Assembly (NCBI RefSeq): GCF_001704415.2
Contig: NW_017189517.1
Location: forward strand, 7,451,167 to 7,515,166
Reading direction: 5' to 3'
Length of the DNA stretch: 64,000 bases
Source of the DNA: Capra hircus
Taxonomy: Eukaryota > Chordata > Mammalia > Artiodactyla > Bovidae
Below the pieces are notes generated by a model, which was given only the letters and a program-made list of their open reading frames with translations, searched no databases and was not told the DNA's origin. The stretch's first letter is position 1. The number at the start of each line of letters is the position of its first letter. Of the stretch, positions 48,097 to 59,110 are shown in pieces. The translations under genes and the position numbers were made by a program.

Positions 48097-48379
48097 TTGT
48101 AGCTTACTGTATACCTAACAGTTTGTACCTCTTACTCCCCTACCCTTATCTTGGCCCTCCACCTTTCCTCTCTCCATTGGTAACCACTAGTTTTTTCTCT
48201 ATATTGTGACCTGCTAATCTTACAAAGACTTGCATCTTTAAATTTGGCCGTACATAAAGTAAATAGCATGTTTTATATATTTCACTGCTCATTGTTACTA
48301 AAGAATATATATGTTTGAGAAATAATGAGGGAACAAATATAATTATGGATTTAGCATTGGTTTGTTACCTATACTTTCT

Positions 48380-48900
48380 TTCTTTTATTGAAGTATAATT
48401 GTATCATAGAATATGATACTAGCTTCAAGTGTACGCCACAGATTCAATAATTTATGAAAAGTGAAAGTGTTAGTCACTCAGTCGTGTCCGACTCTTTGCA
48501 ACCCCGTGGACTGTAGCCCACCAGTCTCCTCTGTCCAGGGAATTCTCCAGGCAAGAATACTGGTGTGGGTTGCCATTTCCTTCTCCAGGGGATCTTCCCA
48601 ACTCAGTGATTGAATCCGGGTCTCCCACATTGCAGGCAACTTCTTTACCATCTGAGCCACCAGGGAAGCCCAGTAATTTATATACATTTTGAAGTGGTCA
48701 CCACAATAAGTCTAGTTACCACCTGTCATCATTCAAGGTGATTATATTATTGACAATATCCCATATTGTACACCTCTGTGACTTATTTATTTCAGGGACT
48801 AATTTATTTTATAACTGGAAGTTTGAACTTCTTAACTCCCTTCACCTATTTCACCTATACCCCACCCCCTCCCTCTGGCAACCACCAGTTTATTCTCTGT
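48380..48900 (-). mobile_element. L1 3'-end fragment, antisense, split by BovA2
   Basis: tattgaagtataattg…gcttcaagtgtacgcc, resuming gtggtcaccacaataagtc…gacaatatcccatattgtac…aaccaccagtttattctctg. Confidence 0.7.
48457..48672 (-). mobile_element. BovA2 SINE, antisense, nested in L1
   Basis: gtgaaagtgttagtcactcag…caaccccgtggactgtagcc…tgattgaatccgggtctcc…gagccaccagggaagccc, flanked by taatttat on both sides. Confidence 0.92.
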
Positions 48901-49454
48901 ATCTATGAGTCTGTTTCTGTTTTAATTAGTTTTTGAAAATTTATTAATTTTTATTTTTTAGATTGAGCACTTGCACTTCTTTTATCCTCATGTGACTTAT
49001 ATAACCACTCTGGTGAAAGTGGTTTTTTAAAATTAAGCTATTTACATGAACACGCTTCAGAATTCCAGTCCACTGTAATAACTACTTGTTTGGGTAGTAT
49101 AGACATTCAGCAGTAGAATAGATTTCCATTTCATTGTTTAAGCCTGAACTCATTCATCATGGCTAATGTGGAAAGAGGTGGTCCTAGTCAAAAATTCGAG
49201 TTGGAGAGTAATGATTCCAAATTTCTAATTCTGACGCAAATTTAGTCCCAAGTAGTTAACATTTACATTTCCAATATTTTCTCATTCTCTGAGTAGGTAT
49301 CCAAAGCGTTTCATAAAAGGACTGCCAGCCTTAATAGGAGCAGTTGTTTTCTCCACTGTAAGTATAATTGCATTGGAAATATTCTGAAAGCATTTTAAAG
49401 GTACTGTTTTTTCTTTTTAAATTCAATTATACCTCAAAGCTGAAAAAAAGAAAA

Positions 49455-49572
49455 AAATGGGACTTTCCTGGTGGTCCAGTGAGTAAGACTCCCTGCTTCC
49501 AATGCAGGGGTTGCAGATTCGATCCTTGGTTTTGAGACTAAGATCCCACAGGCACCACGGCCAAAACAAAAC
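49455..49572 (+). mobile_element. CHR-type SINE, sense
   Basis: ggactttcctggtggtccagtgagtaagactcc…gcagattcgatccttgg…gatcccacaggcaccacggcc. Confidence 0.88.
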
Positions 49573-49656
49573 CAGAACTATATGACCATCTAAACAGGGC
49601 AAAGTTTGAAGTACTCACTTCCTTTAACAAATGACAGAAATTAAAATACTTCCCTC

Positions 49657-50010
49657 TGAGGGGCTTCCCTGGTGGCTCAGTGGTAAAGAATCCACTTAGC
49701 AATGCAGGAGACACCGGTTTAATCCTTGCTATAGGAAGATCCCACATGCTGCAGAGCAACTAAGCCTGTGAGCCACAACTTTTGAGGCTGTGTTCTAGAG
49801 CCCAGGAGCCAAAAATACTGAGCCTGAGTGCCACAACCACTGAAGCCTGCATGTCCTAGAGCCCATGCTCTGTAACAAGAGAAGCCACTGCTGTGAGAAA
49901 GCCCAAGCCCCACAAGTAGAGAATAGCACCCACTTGCCGCAACTAGAGAAAGCCCTTGTTGTCAACAATGAAGACCCACCATAGCCAAAAAATAAGATAA
50001 ATAAATCTTA
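49657..50010 (+). mobile_element. Long tRNA-Glu-derived (ART2/CHR-type) SINE, sense
   Basis: ggcttccctggtggctcagtggtaaag…, then agcctgtgagccacaac…gcctgcatgtcctagagccc…aagagaagccactg…gaagacccaccatagcc and an A/TAAA tail. Confidence 0.85.
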
Positions 50011-51430
50011 AAAAATGATAATGAATGAAAAGATTTCTGTGGAATTTCCTGAGGAGGGATAAATTTTAAGTCACGCCTGGCAGGGCCTGGGCTCAGATCA
50101 ATTAGTTTATAATATCTTGGAGGTCTGGAGTCAAAGGGATGCCTCTATGTTCAACATGCTTTTGTGGGTTTATGCATACATACAGAAGATGCCCTGATGC
50201 CAACCCAGAATTAGATGAGATTATGTGTTACGTTAATCACGACATATTAGTTGGGTTTGCTTGGTTGCAAATGATAGAAATCCAATTGCAAATAGTTTTA
50301 AGCACAGAAGAAAATGGCTTAATCTGTGCAACTACAGGCTCTCTCTGAGTCTCAGACTTACCTCACTCTTAGAACTGACAATTCCAGCAAAGATTTACTC
50401 TCCCTTTCACTGGCTCCAGAAAGTCCTGGGATAATATCTTACTAGTTTACACCTATCACAGTGGCCAAGGAAACAGAATACACTGAGCTGCTAGGCCTGG
50501 GTCACCTTTCCACCCTGGAATGGGGTGGTGGGCATGCAGTTACTGGCAGTCTTATGTGCACCACGTAGATTTAGAGTGGAGCAGGGATGGTTCTGCATAG
50601 AAATACTGAAGTACACAGGTGCTAAGCAGACAAAAATGGCAGATACCCCTTATTGTACAAAGCAAAGAACCTATCACAGTGTGCAACTTGATACAGTCCT
50701 TTGTATAATATAATCACATCTAATCTCTACACTATGGACAGAGGTTCATGACACTGTACAGGAGACAGGGATCAAGATCATCCCCAAGAAAAACAAATGC
50801 AAAAAGGCAAAATGGCTGTCTGAGGAGGTCTTACAAATAGCTGTGAAAAGAAGAGAAGCACAAAGCAAAGGAGAAAAGGAAAGACTTACCCATTTGAATG
50901 CAGAGTTCCAAAGAATAGAAAGGAGAGATAAGAAAGCCTTCCTCAGTGATCAGTGCAAAGAAATAGAGGAAAACAATAGAATGGGAAAGACTAGAGATCT
51001 CATTAAGAAAATTAGAGATACCAAGGCACATTTCATGCAAAGATGGGCTCAATAAAGGACAGAAATGGTATAGACTTAACAGAAGCAGAAGATATGAAGA
51101 AGAGGAGGCAAAAAGAACTGTACAAAAAAGATCTTCACGACCAAGATAATCACGTTGGTTTGATCACTCACCTAGAGCCAGACATGCTGGAATGTGAAGT
51201 CAAGTGGGCCTTAGGAAGCATCACTACGAACAAAGCTAGTGGAGGTGATGGAATTCCAGTTGAGCTATTTCAAGTCCTGAAAGATGATGCTGTGAAAGTG
51301 CTGTACTCAATATGCCAGCAAATTTGGAAAACTCAGCAGTGGCCATGGAACTGGAAAAGGTCAGTTTTCATTGCAATCCCAAAGAAAGGCAATGCCAAAG
51401 AATGCTCAAACTACTGCACAATTGCACTCA

Positions 51431-51536
51431 AGGAAATGGCAGCCCACTCCAGTATCCTTGCCTGGAAAATCCCATGGACAGAGGAACCAGGGATCGCAGA
51501 GAATCGGACACGACCGAGCGACGTCACTTTCACTTG
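51431..51536 (+). mobile_element. BovA2-derived segment inside the BovB RT region
   Basis: aaggaaatggcagcccactccag…ccatggacagaggaac…gagaatcggacacgaccgag…cactttcac lies between attgcactc and gctagtaaag, where BovB normally has only a few bases. Confidence 0.8.
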
Positions 51537-52726
51537 CTAGTAAAGTTATGCTCAAAATTCTCCAAGCCAGGCTTCAACAGTGTGTGAACTGTGAACTTCC
51601 AGATGTTCAAGTTGGTTTTAGAAAAGGCAGAGGAACCAGAGGTCAAATAGCCAACATGCACTGGATCATCGAAAAAGCAAGAGAATTCCAGGAAAACATC
51701 TATTTCTGCTTTATTGACTAGGCCAAAGCCTTTGACTGTGTGGATCACAGTAAACTATGGAAAATTCTGAAAGAGATGGGAATACCAGACCACCTGACCT
51801 GCCTCTTGAGAAATGTGTATGCAGATCCGAAAGCAACAGTTAGAACTGGACATGTAACAACAGACTGGTTCCAAATAGGAAAAGGAGTACATCAAGGAGT
51901 ATGTCAAGGCTGTATATTGTCACCCTGCTTATTTAACTTATATGCAGAGTACATTATGAGAAATGCTGGGCTGGAGGAAGCACAAGCTGGAGTCAAGATT
52001 GTTGGGAGAAATTTCAATAACCTCAGATATGCAGATGACACCACCCTTCTGGCAGAAGGTGAAGAGCTAAAGAGCCTCCTGATGAAAGTGAAAGAGGAGA
52101 GTGAAAAAGTTGGCTTAAAGCTCAACATTCAGAAAACTAAGATCATGGCATCTGGTCCCATCACTTCATGGCAAATAGATGGAGAAACAGTGTCAGACTT
52201 TATTTTTGTGGGTTCCAAAATCACTGCTTGCTCCTTGGAAGGAAAGTTATGACCAACCTAAACAGCATATTCAAAAGCAGAGACATTACTTTGCCGACTA
52301 AGGTCCTTCTAGTCAAGGCTATGGTTTTTCCTGTAGTCATGTATGGATGTGAGAGTTGGACTATAAAGAAAGCTGAGCACCGAAGAATTGATGCTTTTGA
52401 ACTGTGGTGTTGGAGAAGACTCTTGAGAGTCCCTTGGACTACAAGGAGATCCAACCAGTCCATCCTAAAGGAGACCAGTCCTGGGTGTTCATTGGAAGGA
52501 CTGATGATGAAGCTGAAACTCCAATACTTTGGCCACCTCATGCGAAGAGCTGACCCATTTGAAAAGACCCTGATTCTGGGAGGCATTGGGGGCAGGAGGA
52601 GAAGGGGACGACAGAGGATGAGATGGCTGGATGGCATCACTGACTCGATGGACATTTGGGTAAACTCTGGGAGTTGGTGATGGACAGGGAGGCCGGGCGT
52701 GCTGCCATTCATGGGGTCGCAAAGAG

Positions 52727-52847
52727 TCGGACACGACTGAGCAACTGAACTGAACTGAACTGGGTAACTAAGAGGCTATGTGGTACAACCGAAAAATTAA
52801 AAAAAAAAAAAATCAGACACGACTGAGCCACTGAACTGAACTGAACT
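52727..52847 (+). repeat. 35-bp direct repeat flanking a 51-bp A-tailed insert at the BovB 3' end
   Basis: The BovB terminal 35 bases occur twice (52727-52761 and 52813-52847, two differences). Between them (52762-52812) lies gggtaactaagaggctatgt…gaaaaatt followed by an A-run. Confidence 0.75.
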
Positions 52848-53051
52848 GAATCTCTACAAATTGTGAGGTTGCTATTATTCCTATTCTACAAATGAGTTTT
52901 CATTTGGTAATCCTCACAGATGTCAACAGAACATCTCAAAATCAAAGGTAGTAAGAAGCAACTAAGGGCGCCTTTGAATGTATTGTCCCCTTCCACTTTC
53001 AGCATTTCAGAGATTCTGGTTTCTCAAAGCGTCTGCCTAATTTACTATTCC

Positions 53052-53551
53052 TGTTACTCAGAGACATTATTTTGCCAACAAAGGTCTGTGTAGTCAAAGC
53101 TATGGTTTTTCCAGTAGTCATGTATGGATGTGAGAGTTGGACTATAAAGAAAGCTGAGGGCCGAAGAATTGATGCTTTTGAACTGTGGTGTTGGAGAAAA
53201 CTCTTGAGAGTCTCTTGGACAGCAAGGAGATCCAACCAATCCATTCTAAAGGAAATCAATCCTGAATATTCATTGGAAGGGCTGATGCTGAAGCTGAAAC
53301 TCCAATACTTTGGCCACCTGATGTGAAGAACTGGGAAAAGACCCTGATGCTTGGAAAGATTGAAGGCTGGAGGAAAAGGGGATGACAGAGGATGAGATGG
53401 TTGGATGGCATCACTGTCTCAATGGACATGAGTTTGAGTAAGCTCTGGGAGTTGGTGATGGACAGGGAGGCTTGGCATGCTGCAGCCCATGGGATAGCAA
53501 AGAGTCAGACAGGACTGAGTGACTGAACTGAACTGATTTGTGTTACTCAGA
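53052..53551 (+). mobile_element. 5'-truncated BovB LINE, sense, with TSD
   Basis: 478 bp (53063-53540) of BovB 3' end: VVMYGCESWTIKKAEGRRID, SNQSILKEINPEYSLEGLML, then the ctgaactgaactga terminus. TSD tgttactcaga at 53052-53062 and 53541-53551. Confidence 0.94.
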
Positions 53552-53824
53552 TTCCCTCTGTTTTACCTAGGATAGGTGAGATTTATGGATTTAGCCAAAT
53601 GGGATGAAAGGTTATCTCATCAGTGTTACTAGAGAGAGGAATTTGTTATAAGCCTAGTTCATCCTCAGCCTTCAAGGACATTAATGAAATACCAAACAAC
53701 CTGATTTCCAAAGATGTTCTATTGTTTGACCTGTAGCAAGGGCCCCAACGATTGCACCTAAGAGCAGTTGCACAAAGGTGGATCTGAATGTGTTCTGCAA
53801 ATTGGAGAATAGAGTCATGCATTT

Positions 53825-54015
53825 TCTTCTTTTTTACTGAAGTATAGTTGATTTATAATACTGTGTTAGTATCAGATGTGCAGCATAGTGATTCAGTATT
53901 TTTGCAAATTATACTCCATTAGAGGTTATTATATGATATTGGGCATAATTCTCTGTGCTGTACACTAGATTTCTGTTGCTTGTCTATTTTATACATACTA
54001 GTTTGTTACATTTTC
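53825..54015 (-). mobile_element. L1 3' UTR fragment, antisense
   Basis: ttactgaagtatagttgatttataatactg…gcagcatagtgattcag…ctctgtgctgtacactag. Confidence 0.75.
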
Positions 54016-54407
54016 TTCTTTTAGCTTTGAGAAACCCTGAGATTAGTGTTTTTTCCAGTAATGGTCCACAGTAAATTAAAAAACAGTTATTCATCCATTA
54101 TTACTTTATTCATCCATTCAATTAACTGATATTTCAAGTGTCGGCTATATTCCAGGCCCCAGAAGACAGTGCTTAATAAGCTCTTTTTCCTGTCCTCATA
54201 CTGATGAGAATCAGTGATAGGACAAAGGGTCATAACAGAAGGGGAGTGGCTCAGGAACTGTGGCCAAGCTTCATAGAGGAGGTAATCATTTCTAATGACT
54301 GTGGAATCCATGGTATGGATGACATACAAGGAGCTCATGTAATCCCAGCCTTCTCTCTCTTTTATCAATTTGCTTGGCTGGCTGTTTATCTTCTGATCAT
54401 CTATCCA

Positions 54408-54434
54408 TCTACCTACCTACCTACCTACCTACCT
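54408..54434. repeat. (CTAC)n simple repeat
   Basis: Six to seven consecutive ctac units. Confidence 0.85.
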
Positions 54435-54559
54435 CCTCAATGTTTCTTCCAACATTTTTTCAATGCTTAAAAATGGCATGCAGTTCAGATTCATTTTGCA
54501 TACAGACAACCCAATCACCATCAGACCATGAATGTTTTCTCATGGTCTAAAAAATTCCT

Positions 54560-54752
54560 CAGGGTGCTTCCTGGTGGTCCAGGGTTTAAGAATCTGCCTG
54601 CCATGCAGGGTACATGAGCTCACTTCCTGGTCCAGGAAGATTCCACATGTCATGGAGCAACTAAACCCATGCACCACAGCTATTGAAGTCACAACTAGAG
54701 AAAGCCTGAGCACAGCAACAAAAACCCAGCGCAGCCAAAAATAAAAACAAAT
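54560..54752 (+). mobile_element. CHR-type SINE, sense
   Basis: gggtgcttcctggtggtccagggtttaagaatc…gatTccacatgtcatggagcaac…aacccagcgcagccaaaaat. Confidence 0.85.
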
Positions 54753-54774
54753 TCTTCAAGAATGTCAGTTTGAA

Positions 54775-55330
54775 AAAATTAGAATTTTTATTTGAAGATG
54801 ATTGTAGATCTATAAGAAGTTTCAAGAAATAATACAGAGAGATCTCATATACTCTTCACCCAGTTTCCCCTAATGACAGTATCTCATAACATTATTGTAT
54901 GATATTACCACCAGCACATTGACATTAGTGCAATCAAGATACAGAACAGTTCCATCTCAAGGGAAAGTCATTTTTGATAACTGAATAATTGATTTTGGAA
55001 TCTATCATAATTTACTAATCTTACTATTGTTTAAAATGTAGGTTGCTTCCAATTTGGGAATATAATAAATAATGATGTAGAGAATGTCTTTGTATATAAA
55101 TCTTTGCCAAAATCTCTGATTACTTCTGTAGGGGAAACTCCTGGGAGATTTGCTGAGTCAAAGGATATGTACAATTTTAGGGTCTGAATACTGATTGTCA
55201 AACTGCTTTCCAGAAAGTTTGTGTCAACTTACACTCCTGCAGTACATGAAAGTGCTTGGCAGGCCACATTAACTGATGTAGAGTATTGTAAAAATCTTTG
55301 CCAATTCTGCAAGTGAAAATGATATTTTGA
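54775..55330 (-). mobile_element. Old L1 fragments, antisense
   Basis: ttgaagatgattgtagatctataag…aatacagagagatctcatatac…cccagtttcccctaatg…gacattagtgcaatcaag and downstream ggttgcttccaatttggg…aatgatgtagagaatg are L1 text in reverse. Confidence 0.6.
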
Positions 55331-55537
55331 GACTTTTTTGGTTTATTTTTACAAATATGAAAATAAAAAATTTATATATATGTATGCTTATGTATATATT
55401 TGGTTTTAAAATTTTTTAGAGTTATCTCCTATCTTTTGACCATTTCCATTGCATTTTTCTTTTTAATTTATAAATACTCTTTACATGTTAAAGATATTAT
55501 TTTTAACACCTTTATTGAAATAAAATTAAAATACCAT

Positions 55538-55745
55538 ACATTTTGCTCACTTAAACTATATATTTCGGACTTCCCTGGTGCTCCCGTGGTTAAGATTTCA
55601 CACTTCCACTTCAGGGGGTGCTGATCAGGAAACTAAAACTAACATTTTGCTCACTTAAACTATACATTTCGGACTTCCCTGGTGGTCCTGTGGTTAAGAT
55701 TTCACACTTCCACTTCAAGGGGTTCCCTGATCAGGAAACTAAAAT
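55538..55745 (+). repeat. 104-bp tandem duplication containing a CHR SINE head
   Basis: Units 55538-55641 and 55642-55745 both read acattttgctcacttaaact…ttcggacttccctgg…gatttcacacttccacttc…gatcaggaaactaaaa with only a few differences and one short indel. Confidence 0.85.
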
Positions 55746-56245
55746 CCTGTCCATCAACAGAGGAATGGGTAAAGAATATGTGGTAGATATATATGCAATG
55801 AACTACATCTCACATAAAAAAGAATGAAATTTTGCCATTTGCAACAACATGAACAGACCTGGAGGGTATTATGTTTAGTGAAATGTCAGACAGAGAAAGA
55901 CAAATACTGTATGTGAAATCTAAAAAACTAAAACAATATATTAAAAAGTTAAAAAAAACAATATACAAAAACATAATAAAACTCACAGATATAAGAACAA
56001 ACTATAGTTATGTGTGGGGAAAGGTAAGATGGGAGGGGAACAATAGGTGGGGGATTAAGAGGTACAAGCTATTATGTATAAAATAAATAAGCAACAAGGA
56101 TATATAGGGAACACACAACACAAGGAATATAGTCAATATTTTATAATAAGTATATATGGCATAATCTATATAATTTTTGAATCACTATGTTGTATATCTA
56201 ATACTAATATAATGTTGTAAATCAACTATACCTCAAGAAAAATCG
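55746..56245 (+). mobile_element. L1 3' part, sense
   Basis: ccatcaacagaggaatgggtaaag…gaatgaaattttgccatttgc…gacctggagggtattatg…gtcagacagagaaagac and L1 3' UTR text to about 56245. Confidence 0.85.
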
Positions 56246-57166
56246 TTCAGTGGCTTTTAGCATAGTCACATACTTGAGCATCCATCAGCACAATGAATTT
56301 TGAAATATTTCATCTCCCAAAAAAGGAATTCTAATCCCTTTAGTTGTTACCCATACTCCCTCCATCCTCCCATTTGCTGGCAATCATTATTCTATTTTCT
56401 GTCTTTATATATTTGCCTATTCTGGACTTTTCACATAAATGGGATTATAAAACGTGGTTTTTGTGACTAGCTTCTTTCAGTTAAGCATCTTGTTTTCAAG
56501 GTTCATCCTCATTGTAGTATGTACAAGAATTTCATATCTTTTTAAAGCTCAATAATAATCCAGTGTACGGATATATCACATTTTGTTTATCCATTCATCT
56601 ATTGATGGACATTTAAGTTGTTTCAACCTTTTGGCTATTATGAATAATGCTGCTCTGAACATCCATGTACAGCTCTCTGTGTGAACACTTCTTCATTCCT
56701 CCTGGGTAGATTGATGGGTGTGAGATTGCTGGGGTTATGTGGTAACTCTATATTTAAATTTTTGAGGAACTGCTAGACTGTTTTCCACGGTGGCTGCACT
56801 ATTTGACATTCTCATCAACAATGAATGAGGGTTCCATTTCCTCTACTGTTTTACCAATGCCTGTTATTGTCTGTCTTTTTTGTAATATAATCATTCTAGT
56901 GGACTTGAAGTGGTATCTCATTGTGGTTTTGACTTGGATTTACCTGATGGCTAATGATGTTGAACATCTTTCCACCTCCTTCTTGACTATTTGTATATCT
57001 TCTTTGGAGAAATGTCTATTTAAATCCTTTGTCCACTTTGAAATTGGTTTGTCTTTTTTATCTTAGAGTTGTAGGAATTTTATATATATTCTGGACAGTA
57101 GACTCTTGACAGATATATGATTTTCAAATATTTTCTCCCATTCTGTGAGTCGCCTTTTTATTTTCC

Positions 57167-57317
57167 TGATAGTATCTCTCTCCCTTTTTTTTTTTTTTTT
57201 TGGCTGTACCACATGGCTTGTAGAATTCTTAGTTATCCAACCAGAGTCTGAACCCACCTCCCAGCAGTGAAAGCCTGGAGTTCTAAAAATTGGACTCCCA
57301 GGGAAGTCTCCCTGATA
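57167..57317 (-). mobile_element. CHR-type SINE, antisense, nested in L1, with TSD
   Basis: Long T-run, ggctgtaccacatggcttgtag, ccagagtctgaaccc…attggactcccagggaagtc. cctgatagt occurs on both sides. Confidence 0.88.
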
Positions 57318-57655
57318 GTGTTTTTGAATGATGATTTTTAAAAAATTATGATACTTAGTTTATCTGCTTTTTTTGTTGCTGTGTTTTTGGTGTGATATCT
57401 AAGAAACAATTGCCAAATTCAAGGTGATAAAGATTATGCCTCTGTTTTTTTCTAACAGTTTTGTAGTTTTAGCATTTACATTTAGATCATTAATATACTT
57501 TGAATACTTTTTGTATATGATGTAAAGTACAGGTCCAAATTCATTCTTCTGCTCATAGATATCCAGTTGTCTCCGTACCATTTGTTGGAAAAAATTTTTC
57601 TTTCTCCATTGAATTGTCTTGGCATCATGGTCAAAAAAGAATTGACTCTAGGTCT

Positions 57656-57966
57656 AGGCTTCCCTGGTAGCTCAGTTGGTAAAGAATCTGCCTGCATGGA
57701 GACCCTGGTTCAATTCCTGGGTCAGGAGGATCCCCTCCAGTATTCTTGGGCTTCTCTCATGGCTCAGCCGGTAAAGAATCTGCCCCCAATGCGGGAGATC
57801 TGGGTTCGATTTGTGGGTTGGGAAGATCCCCTGGAGAAAGAAATGGCAACCTACTCCAGTATTCTTTCCTGGAAAATCCCATGGACAGAGGAACCTTGTG
57901 GGCTGCAGTCCCCAAGGGGTCACAAAGAGGTGGAGCCGACTGAAGTGATTTAGCACTTAGCACTAG
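57656..57966 (+). mobile_element. Bov-tA SINE, sense, two tRNA-like heads, nested in L1
   Basis: aggcttccctggtagctcagttgg… and gcttctctcatggctcagccgg… heads, gggttcgatttgtgggttggg, then BovA body to aggtggagccgactgaagtg. Confidence 0.92.
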
Positions 57967-58259
57967 GTGTAAGGGTTTGTTTCTGGACTCTCAGTTATAT
58001 TCCACTGAACTGGAAGTCTGTTCTAATGTTGGTATCATACTGTTTCCACTTTTTTATTGAAGTTTTGTAGTAAGTTGTGAAACTGGCAAGTGTGAGTCCT
58101 CCAACAGTATTTTTTTCAAGATTGTTTTGGCTATTCTATATCTCTTGAAGGATCTTATTGTTTTGGAAACTATTTCTTTGCTGAAGACTTCCCATTTGTG
58201 GTTTGACTTTTTTAATGAGTTTTAATTACACAGTTTCAAATTTTATGTCAGTTTATTGA

Positions 58260-59110
58260 TCTTTTTATTTTTTATGATGATGATCCTTTTTTTCTTCCAG
58301 TTTTATTGAGATATAATTGCCATGCAGCACTATATAAGTTTAAGGTATACAGTGTAATGATTTGACTTATATACATCATGAAATGATGACCACAATGAGT
58401 TTAGTGAATATTCATCTCATATAGATACAAAATTTTAAAAATAGAAAAAAAAATTTTTCCTTGTGATGAGAACTGTCAGAATTTACTCTAACAACTTTTT
58501 ATGCAACATATAGCAGTGTACTACCTATGTTTTCTTTTAGGAGGTCAGGTCTTACATTTAAGTCTTTAGTCCATTTTGAGTTTATTTTTGTACATGGTGT
58601 GAGAAAGTGGTCCGGGTTTGCCAGCACCATTTACTGAAGTGAAGTGAAGTGAAGTGAAGTGAAAGTAGCTCAGTCATGTCTGACTCTTTGCAACCCCATG
58701 GACTATACAGTTCATGGGATTCTCCAGGCTAGACTACTGGAGCAGGTAGCCTTTTCCTTCTCCAGGGGATCTTCCTAACCCAGGGATCGAACCCAGGCCT
58801 CCTGCATTGCAGGCAGATTCTTTCCCAGCTGAGCCACAAGGGAAGCCCACCATTTACTGAAGAGGCTCTTTTCTCCATTGTATATTTTTGCCTCCTTTGT
58901 CATAGATTAATTGCCCATATAAGTGTGGATTCATTTCTGGGCTCTATTCTGTTCCATTGATCTATGTGTCTGTTTTTGCACTAGTACCATAGTGTTTTGA
59001 TTACTATCACTTTGTAGCATAATGTGAAATCAGGGCATCTATTCCTTTTATAATTAGAAAATTATTTTTCATTGTTAATTTTCTAACACCCTTCAGAACC
59101 TAAGTTTACT
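58260..59110 (-). mobile_element. Second antisense L1 (and older L1 3' end), split by BovA2
   Basis: 58300-58440 resembles an L1 3' UTR (ttttattgagatataattgcc…). 58540-59060 is antisense ORF2 (agtccattttgagtttatttttg…, resuming ttactgaagaggctcttttctcc…ctctattctgttccattgatc…gtaccatagtgttttgattac). Confidence 0.75.
58625..58862 (-). mobile_element. BovA2 SINE, antisense, in L1, with 15-bp TSD
   Basis: Element 58640-58847 begins with a (TGAAG)n tract, then gctcagtcatgtctgac…gggatcgaacccaggcctcc…gagccacaagggaagccc. caccatttactgaag flanks it exactly at 58625-58639 and 58848-58862. Confidence 0.94.

Larger units (their letters stand above)
50722..52858 (+). mobile_element. BovB LINE, sense, about 2.1 kb, RT region, with TSD
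   Basis: 5'-truncated BovB (50732-52848) between aatctctaca copies (50722-50731 and 52849-52858). Fragments of the RT protein are readable in order: GGDGIPVELFQVLKDDAVKV, IPKKGNAKECSNY, NCELPDVQVGFRKGRG, motif A …FCFID then TAG (51719), KAFDCVDH, and the catalytic YADD box at 52028-52039. After a deletion near 52230 it continues with VMYGCESWTIKKAEHRRIDA and the terminal LQYFGHLMRR region. A BovA-derived piece replaces a few bases at 51431-51536. Multiple stops and shifts make it inactive. Confidence 0.93.
56262..58200 (-). mobile_element. L1 ORF2/3' region, antisense, split by CHR and Bov-tA insertions
   Basis: ccatactccctccatcc…gttcatcctcattgtagtatg…ccattcatctattgatgg…gtggtatctcattgtggttttgac…gaaatgtctatttaaatcc…ccattgaattgtcttggc…ctggactctcagttatattcc is continuous antisense L1 apart from two SINEs. 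Non-coding. Confidence 0.85.

Noticed and set aside
51740..52252. 170-codon reverse-transcriptase frame as an active element
   Set aside because: The copy is 5'-truncated, has a stop in motif A, a deletion near 52230 and a foreign piece at 51431. It cannot encode a full protein.
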